Positions 57,660 to 64,000 of a DNA stretch of 64,000 bases are shown here, piece after piece. The DNA is from Vandiemenella viatica (lineage: Eukaryota > Arthropoda > Insecta > Orthoptera > Morabidae), in NCBI GenBank assembly GCA_031002005.1, contig CM061920.1, positions 119,464,095 to 119,528,094 of the forward strand, in the 5' to 3' direction. A program made the position numbers and the translations under genes. The notes beneath the pieces are model-generated. The model had not been told where the DNA came from. It did no database searches and saw only the letters and a list, made by a program, of their open reading frames with translations. Positions within the stretch are counted from its first letter, which is position 1, and every line of letters begins with the position of its first letter.

Positions 57660-58394
57660 AACACATGTCTATTTTTATCTATACATAAGACATTGATAAT
57701 TTTTTTTAATTAAAAAAAAATGTCATTGAAGTTTATCAGAAATAGTAAAAGATTCATATATAAGACATATGGCTTTTAACTGTAGACTGATTTATTTTCA
57801 GATGAATAAGAACTGAATATAACATTGTAACATTGCTAAGTTTATCAGAAGTTAATAATGTTCTCAAACATCTTTGCTTCTATTTAGAAAAATGCGAAAT
57901 AGAGCCTACGAAGGATATTTTGAGGTAAAAAGCTAAAGAAGACAGTGTAACACAACAGAAAAGCAATTACTGTAATATTTTTCTCATTCTGTTCTGTTGC
58001 ATCTGATGGGAGCCTATGCCTAACATGCAAGACGTCACAAACTGAGAGGCCAGGCCTTCTCTTTAGATGGTGTTGAGATACATAAGGTCGTACCCCATAA
58101 TCACTGCCTATGAGTCTCTCACAGGCCGCATTTCTTCATTCGTTTACCAACTTTGACTACTGTTCGTCCAGGCCCTTCTTTCATATATCAGAGATACCCC
58201 CCACTTCTTAAGGTGCATTTCCACTTGAGAGTAGTCACGTAAGTAACTCTCGAAAGTTACTCTTGGGAAGGTTTCTATCTGAGAGTAGACTTTGACCAGC
58301 TCTTCTCTCAAGAACACTCAACATGCTGATCGCCAGGACAGTTTTCACGACAACTATCCACACCTTGTCCACTGCGGAGCAGCAGAGAGTATTC
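57660..58394. other. No gene recognised; possible Harbinger-like end
   Basis: At 58210 the plus strand reads TTAAGGTGCATTTCCACTTG, which looks like a Harbinger/MITE terminus after TTA, but no partner end is visible. The rest has no supported frame. Confidence 0.3.
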
Positions 58395-58799
58395 AAGTTG
58401 TTGTTATTGGGGGTTAAGGGCACGTCTACACCGGGATCATTAGCACCCTAACAACAACCAGCTTAGAATGAGGCTTAAAATTTACAATATGGCATGCCCG
58501 ACTGGGGGGGGGGGGGGGGGGGGGGTCAGCAATATAGAAGGCAAACTTAAATAAAATACTAAAAACTTGGCAGTATAGGGGCCATTAAAACTTTACAAAC
58601 CATGTAAGGCCAACCAGATATAAAAACTTGAAACTAGTGTACAAGGATGAGTGGCTGTAACATGGCCACTCATCCACCTCAAAAACTTAGGCCGGTCTTC
58701 CCAAAAATTTTGATATAAGACCAGCCAGCACACAAAATTTTAAAACTTTAGCTAAATTACTAGTGTCATTATTTAAAACTAGTGCAAGCCCGTAGCCGT

Positions 58800-59763
58800 T
58801 TTTTTTTTTAATCGTTACAGGTCAAGAATAGTTCCAGTTTTTTAGGTTCACAGATTACGACAGGTTGACCTGATACGAACTTGGCCTGTGTTTCACTCCT
58901 AGGGTGAATAAAATCTCTTGACTTTGAAGAACTCAGAAGTATCACTTCACGCAAATTCTGGGATGGTTCCTCACAATAGCCCATGGGCGCCTCCTGCCAT
59001 ATCCCTTCCAAACTATTACCCTTTCGGATAAGTGCAATGCACCCTCCACCACACACTTTTAGTGAATCACGGAGTAATAATAATAATAATTAGACGTGGA
59101 TATTAAACACAGACAGAGGCATTCGTGCTATCATATAATTGTTTCGAAGATTGTAGACTTGAACTTCCTGAAATACAAAATTGACTCGTATTTGACCCTT
59201 AAAGTTCAGTGTGCAAAATTTGAAGAATTCATGTTTGCTTCGAAAGCATCACGTTGTTTTCTATTGAGACTGAGCAAACATTCATAATGTAATCTTTGGC
59301 CATAGTGCCTGTAACGGCCAGAGAATTTAATACAGGTTCCAGATTATTAAACAGTAGAGCAACTCCGAAGAAATGAATTGTCAGAATACTCAATTTGGTA
59401 ACATATTTTCTCTGATATCCACTTTACGTACAGCGAAAATGAACAAAGACCATTAACGAAAGTGGTCAGTAAAATACATAAAAAGCTATAAATCAAAATG
59501 TACAAATTTTGGTCAAGCAAAAACATTAGCGAGTTTTAATTAAATTGAATTTTAGCCGGAATGAAAATTGGCATTCGTGGTTACGGCAGAGTCCATGAGT
59601 AATTTAAGTTATTTAAATATTTTTTATGTTTCTTTCATTAGAAATATGTTACCGAAAAGCAGTTCCATGTTTTTTCAGCTGTAAAGTTTATCAATGTTTT
59701 CTTAAACTATGGAATGCTACAAAACTTAAAAAATATTTTATGGCAGTTAATTTGGTAGCAGTG
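58800..59763 (-). repeat. Unclassified interspersed repeat, copy B, with poly-A
   Basis: Reverse-complement partner of 39453-40283. On the minus strand it ends in an A run (58800-58810 as T on the plus strand), as retrotransposed RNA does. The minus frame 59056-58808 (CGGGCIALIRKGNSLEGIW, then FVSGQPVVICEPKKLE) is coding-like but not recognised. It could be a processed copy of a host transcript or an unknown SINE-like family. Confidence 0.55.
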
Positions 59764-60180
59764 GGATCGAATTTCTTCTATTGAAGTTATAGTCGATAAG
59801 GGACAGATCGTTGGCAAGGCCAACGTCCGCCCTTAAATCCAAACATAAAACACAATCAGTTAAAATGTGGCATACCATCAAAGGTATACCACAAGTATCA
59901 CATCCCGGTAGATTGTCCAGGCGGAGAAGAAAGCTATGTGTCAGATGCCAGTGCCCTATACGAAGGTAAGTAAGGAGAACCTCATCCCCCCCCTCACCTG
60001 CCAGAAGGAGCTGCTCCACAGCTGAACGGTCTGTTTGACCAACTGGAGCTTATTATTATCAGCTTCCAGCCACTGCCTCTGCCATATATCATATACTGTT
60101 CTTTTCGCCGCTGAGGCAATGTCTGACTTTAGGACCGGAGCAAAGTCGATTCCGACCTTGTCGCAGGCTAACTTGGTAGC
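59747..60180 (-). pseudogene. I-type LINE ORF2, C-terminal end
   Basis: The frame 60019-59747 carries VLLTYLRIGHWHLTHSFLL and CDTCGIPLMVCHILTDC. This is the post-RNase H block of I/Jockey-type LINEs (LTRLRIGHTRLTH, CDRC..PLTVKHIL). Upstream shifted frames include ATKLACDKVGIDFAPVLKSD, probably the end of RNase H. Confidence 0.7.
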
Positions 60181-60399
60181 TACTTAAGCCGACTTCTGCT
60201 ACGAGTAAAAAGTGCACACTGGGTATTTCTCAGCAGAGAAACGAAAACTGGTGTGCATTGACCATACAACCAGCCTGTTCAGCATTAGTTTGCAGCTGCC
60301 GCTCAGCACTTCTCAGGCTGGACAATGTACAAAAAATTTAAAAAATCATTCACATATAAGGAGTACTGTATGGGACTCCTTATTATGGCAGAAATGTTA

Positions 60400-62160
60400 T
60401 TAATACCAATGACAAAAAGAGTCACCCTTAAAACTGACCCATGAGGAACACCATTTTCCTGAATAAAAAGATCAGACACTTCACTATCGACTTAGTACCA
60501 GAAGCAACGCCCTGATAAAAATGATTTTAAAAAATGGGGGAGATTTCACCAAAATCCCCATTCATGTAGCTGCTTTAAAATAACATCCCGCCAGGTAGTA
60601 TTGTACGGCTTTTCAACGTCGAAAATATAATAAGGTGTTGGCTGTGGATAAACGCATCTTCTATTGATTCTTGGCTGTCCGGGTGGCGCTGTGTCACGTT
60701 TCTTGAAACCGACGTTTCGACCCTTATTCTGGGGTCTTCTTCCAGGGCAGAACTGCGTCTTCGGTCAGCGAGTGGTCTTGTTTTATAGCCGAGGCCTGCG
60801 TCCGTCTAGATGGTTCGATTTGTCCGGCCAATCAAAGGTCCGAGCCGTCACGTGGTTCGTTGGCCTGGCGGGGCGCGGCGCGGTCTTGTGGGAGGTGACA
60901 CGTGACATGCTCTCTCCGCAACAGCGAGAGCCAGACGTCGTGCAATTTCAGCCCGTTGTCTGACGCCTGGCTCTCGCTGTTGCGGAGAGAGCATGTCACG
61001 TGTCACCTCCCACCAGACCGTGCCGCGCCCCGCCAGGCCAACGAACCACGTGACGGCTCGGACCTTTGATTGGCCGGACAAATCGAACCATCTAGATGGA
61101 CGCGGGCCTCGGCTATAAAACAAGACCACTTGCTGACCGAAGACGCAGTTCTGCCCTGGAAGAAGACCCCAGAATGAGGGTCGAAACGTCGGTTTCAAGA
61201 AACATGACACGGCATCACCCGGAAAGCCAAGAATCAACTGACTCTGGCCGCGGAAGCCTATGATTACATTTGCATCTTCTATTGCTGCTTCCAGCAGGAT
61301 CGGGTTGTCCAACGTGGAACAGAACTTCCTGATTCCGCAATGAAAGTGGCTCAGAAGGTTTTGAGATTCTAGACACCAGACAAGGCGGCGATTTAACACC
61401 TCTCCAGTGTCTTCCCCACGCCAGCTTGTCAGGGAGCTACAACAACTACTTGGCTATAACTCATCCTTTCCAGATTTTAAAATAGGGATCAAAGTGGTTT
61501 CTTTCCATGAGTCGTGGAAGTGAACTCCGGTCCATATATCGTTAAAAATGTCCAGAAGATACTCTTTAGCATCTTTACCAAGATTCCTCAGCATCTGGTA
61601 CTGGATCATATCAGGCCCAGGAGCGGTGTCATTGGTGATGTGTAATGCAGACTACAGCTCCCAGGATGAAAACGGGCTATTATAAGCCTCTGTATCCGAC
61701 GAATCAAAGCACAGCATGCGCCTTTTGGCAGCAATTTTTCGTTGCTGGATCCGAAGGTCCAAATTAGCTAACAAAGTAATGGCAGTGAAATTCTCTGCCA
61801 TCAGCTGCGTTAAGCTTCGTTCATCGGTAATTATACACCCGTGATCCAGATACTGGTGGGTGGGAGTACCTTCCAGATATACGGCAGATAGACTCCCATA
61901 CTTTTGATGACGTAGTGGAACGATTAATTGTGCTCACAAAGTTCTGCCGTGACCTTTTCTTGCTCTCCTTAATCACACGGTGGGCCTTAGCTGTTGCAAT
62001 ATGGAACACTGCCAGGTTGTCAGATGTTGGATACAACTTAAAACGACGCAATGCCCGCCGGCAACCATGAATAGCAGAATGATGTTCGTCGTTCCACCAG
62101 GAGACGGGTGTCCTTCACAGCATTCTGGAGCTTCGTGGCATTGAAAGGTCAGCTGCATGG
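60400..62160 (-). pseudogene. I-type LINE ORF2, linker and reverse transcriptase
   Basis: Landmarks on the minus strand: WWNDEHHSAIHGCRRALRRF at 62090-62030, then AKAHRVIKESKKRSRQNFVS and SSKVWESICRISG (62051-61821); RT pieces between 61700 and 61290; after the palindrome insertion, TPYYIFDVEKPYNTTW, IQENGVPHGSVL and SLYVNDF, where the catalytic YADD box has changed. Many stops. Confidence 0.65.
60667..61271. mobile_element. 605-bp palindromic insertion of Penelope-like end sequence
   Basis: Arms of about 270 bp (60664-60934 and 60967-61236) are over 90% complementary around a 32-base centre. The 13-base duplication GCATCTTCTATTG flanks the insertion (60654-60666 and 61272-61284). Each arm, read outward, has CACGTG, a CCAAT-like ATTGGCC, GGCTATAAAACAAG (TATA box) and then AGGGTCGAAACGTCGG, a motif common at Penelope-like ends. 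Long frames in both strands are by-products of the GC-rich palindrome. The two arms look like two promoter-bearing terminal repeats joined head to head. Confidence 0.8.
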
Positions 62161-63400
62161 TGAATCACTTCTGTGAAGTGATTCACCCTCTGATGTACAC
62201 TTTGGACCTCGGATCTTCTGATCAGTTTGCCTTACATTGCAAGCCGATGTTGCAGCTGTTGAAACTACAGCAGAAAGCATTGCTGTTGCAGTGCTTGCAA
62301 TGATAGGCTCCTCTGCGGTTGCTGGTGGAATTGATGATTCTGATGTCAAGGTGGTCGGGGTTGCAGATGTGTTGCTACCAACTTCCGCTGTCTTCGGTGT
62401 TATGACCTTTGTGGATATGGCGCCACATTTGTATTGACATGAGCATGTGGTAGTTGTGACTATGTCTGCAAAGGACATCTGTGTAGCAACACTTTCTTTC
62501 CAGACAGGAGTTAACAAGGTTTTTGCAAAGCTAGTGGCAAATACGGGTGGCGTAAGCACCTTAAACCGCTTCTTAGCTTCGCCATAATAAGAAAGTCCCT
62601 TCTTGGTTTTCAATTCCTGTATTTTCTTTTCGACAAGATACATTCGAAACTCCCTGCTCCAGGCTGGGTGTGCCCCGGGGCAGTTGACACACACCTGTGG
62701 GAGAGTTCAACAACTGCCGGTTCGTGTGCAGTCATTCCACATTTCATAGGTGTGGTTGTTTCCGCAGGTCGCCGTCATATTACCAAATCGCTGGCACTTA
62801 ACAGCGCATCGGGTCCAGTACATACGGGCATACACTGAGATTCCAATAACCTGCTTTAATGTCTTTCAGCAATGTTGGAGTGTCGAACATCAGGACGAAG
62901 GTGGCAGTCTTCTCCAGACTGCTGTTTAAACTTTGTGTTATCTGATGAACCTTGACCACATGTTCTGATGACCACTTCTTAAGGAGTTCCTCGGTCTCTA
63001 AATCGATTAGGTCCTGGCAGGTGACCATGCTTTTACTCAAATTCAGAATTTTATGGAGTTTGCACTTTACTGCGAAGTTCCCGAGCTTCTCAGACTTAAG
63101 GAATAGGACAGCCTGCTTGTAGGAAGATGTTTCCAAGAGCAGTGTCCCATTCCTCAGCTTGTTGACAGATTTTAGTTTTCCGCAAATACACTAATCCTTT
63201 TTGTATATAAAAGGGGAGACCTTCTCAAAAGATCCCTCAACCCTTGACATTATTAAAAAAGCATTATCTATAATATAATCCTTTCCGTTATTCTCAGGAG
63301 GGCTTTCTACCCTCGCCCGCTTGCTAGTTCTTTGGGCATTATTTATCCTCTGCCCAAGCTGCAGGTATAAGGCGATTTGTTTCCCCCCCCACGTGTTCGG
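62149..63400 (-). pseudogene. I-type LINE ORF1 (gag-like)
   Basis: Frames 63136-62798 and 62694-62149 carry CKLHKILNLSKSMVTCQDL, LKKWSSEHVVKVHQIT, FVLMFDTPTLLKDIKAGYW, VCPYVLDPMRC and then a knuckle-like CVNCPGAHPAWSREF and KKIQELKTKKGLSYYGEAKK. A Thr/Ser/Val-rich tail follows. The order is that of ORF1 proteins of arthropod I/Jockey LINEs (RNA-binding, CCHC knuckles). Two frameshifts separate the parts. It pairs with the copy at 12528-14165. Confidence 0.7.
62159..62187. repeat. Perfect 13-bp palindrome at the LINE deletion junction
   Basis: GGTGAATCACTTC, TGT, GAAGTGATTCACC. It lies exactly where ORF1 sequence meets the end of the endonuclease region. Confidence 0.8.
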
Positions 63401-63672
63401 AAGAATAGATGTTGAATGACATACACCCCCTGAAGTTTTTAATAGAGCTTTGTATCTTCCTCACAATGAAGCCATTCTCCTAGACACACAACGCTTCACC
63501 GGCACATTCTACGGTGATCGTTGAAGGATGGTAGGAATGGGAAACTTGCGGCACTCACAAGTTTCCTGCTCAAGCACCACGGTTCACCAAACCCGTACCT
63601 GCACTAGTGTACCAAGACCCTGAGGGAAGAGTATTCAAGATGGTGGCACACAATACATAGGTTGCAGCAGCT

Positions 63673-63899
63673 GTGATCATACTAGCTATTACCAAAAAAA
63701 GAGGGGGAAAAGCTGCTAGGTTAAAAAGGAGAAGAGTTTTTGGAGTTGGATGTACACTAATACTGGAAATACATCTCAAACACACGCAACTGTTTAGGAA
63801 CATTCGTATTCCAATGAGCTGTGAAGTTAAAATTATTATAGAATCCATGGGATCCATAATGTTCAAACAGAACACTAAAATGAGAACAAGTATTGCTTA
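63673..63899 (+). pseudogene. PIF/Harbinger transposase N-terminal fragment
   Basis: The frame gives KKRGGKAARLKRRR, LKHTQLFRNIRIPMSCEVK and IMFKQNTKMRTSI, which fits the N-terminal exon of HARBI1-type transposases (RRRW..PI, FR.F.RMS.E.F, KQ.T.MR..I). It ends where the TTA and inverted-repeat-like sequence begin. Confidence 0.45.
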
Positions 63900-64000
63900 G
63901 GCCCTCTTCACACTGCGCAATTACCAAGCGACGCGATGGAGACTCTAGTATCTTGAGAGTATCCAGTAAATCACTTCCAATGTTGTGTAATGGGGAGGCA
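63900..64000 (+). mobile_element. Left end of a Harbinger-like element or MITE (runs off the window)
   Basis: TTA at 63897-63899 is followed by GGCCCTCTTCACACTGCGC, the style of PIF/Harbinger termini (GGGC..TTCACAC). The other end is outside the window. Confidence 0.4.

Larger units (their letters stand above)
58395..63660 (-). mobile_element. I-type LINE, internally deleted and twice interrupted
   Basis: Minus-strand order: 5' UTR (from about 63620), ORF1, the C-terminal edge of the endonuclease region, RT, RNase H region, 3' UTR, and a tail with TAACAACAA-type repeats at about 58395, like the TAA-repeat tails of I elements. Most of the endonuclease is missing. Two insertions split it: 60667-61271 and 58800-59763. 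The presence of RNase H-like sequence and the tail type favour the I group. It is inactive. Confidence 0.7.

Noticed and set aside
60664..61399. Open frames of 99 and 183 residues in the palindrome
   Set aside because: The same peptide appears on both strands because the DNA is an inverted repeat; no known domain and it overlaps promoter-like motifs.

Overview
The window is eukaryotic nuclear DNA from an arthropod, most likely an insect with a large, repeat-rich genome. The evidence is an AT-rich base composition, spliced exons with GT..AG junctions, and a dense mix of arthropod-type transposons: Ty3/Gypsy-like LTR elements, Penelope-like elements, I- and Jockey/CR1-type LINEs, Tc1/mariner, pogo, hAT, PIF/Harbinger and tRNA-derived SINEs. 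One SINE family has a body resembling SINEs I associate with orthopteroid insects, but the species cannot be fixed from sequence alone. There are no bacterial operons, rRNA, convincing tRNA genes or CRISPR arrays.

One host gene is supported: a minus-strand chromodomain gene whose exons lie at 38459-38581, 34725-34880, 15191-15300 and (terminal) 7692-7716 with its 3' UTR to about 7220. All junctions are in phase. The predicted protein is short (about 120 residues): an acidic N-terminus, one chromodomain with an intact aromatic cage, a basic tail and no chromoshadow domain. A possible promoter or first exon lies near 39290-39420. Almost everything else from 7.7 to 39 kb is intron filled with transposons.

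Layout: 0.27-4.66 kb, a complete non-autonomous LTR retrotransposon (minus strand, target duplication CACT). 5.2-6.9 kb, Penelope and LINE ends. 7.2-7.7 kb, terminal exon of the host gene. 7.9-10.2 kb, a SINE and a PIF/Harbinger relic. 10.4-12.5 kb, a Penelope/pogo mosaic. 12.5-14.2 kb, the 5' part of an I-type LINE. 15.2 kb, host exon. 16.7-24.8 kb, LINE, Tc1, SINEs, hAT-like, pogo MITE, mariner and a solo LTR. 25.1-29.2 kb, two Penelope copies. 30.9-33.1 kb, an element made mostly of about 165-bp tandem repeats. 33.2-34.2 kb, a LINE. 34.7-38.6 kb, two host exons and a SINE. 39.5-41.1 kb, a repeat, a LINE and a mariner fragment. 41.5-48.6 kb, a second, inverted copy of the tandem-repeat element, carrying a 4.47-kb PIF/Harbinger transposon that itself carries a 1.56-kb hAT-like element. 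48.8-53.2 kb, a hAT element holding a LINE fragment, holding an LTR retrotransposon, holding a MITE. 53.3-55.3 kb, Penelope and THAP-domain remnants. 56.3-57.6 kb, dimeric tandem repeats with a SINE. 58.4-63.7 kb, an I-type LINE broken by two insertions and lacking its endonuclease. 63.7-64 kb, another Harbinger fragment.

The most notable items are the Harbinger element, in which the transposase and MADF-BESS genes lie on opposite strands each inside the other's intron; the two gag-only LTR elements that both match a tRNA-Arg-type primer site and carry acidic reading frames where pol should be; the two head-to-head tandem-repeat elements that bracket the chromodomain exons; and a 605-bp Penelope-like palindrome with outward-facing TATA boxes.
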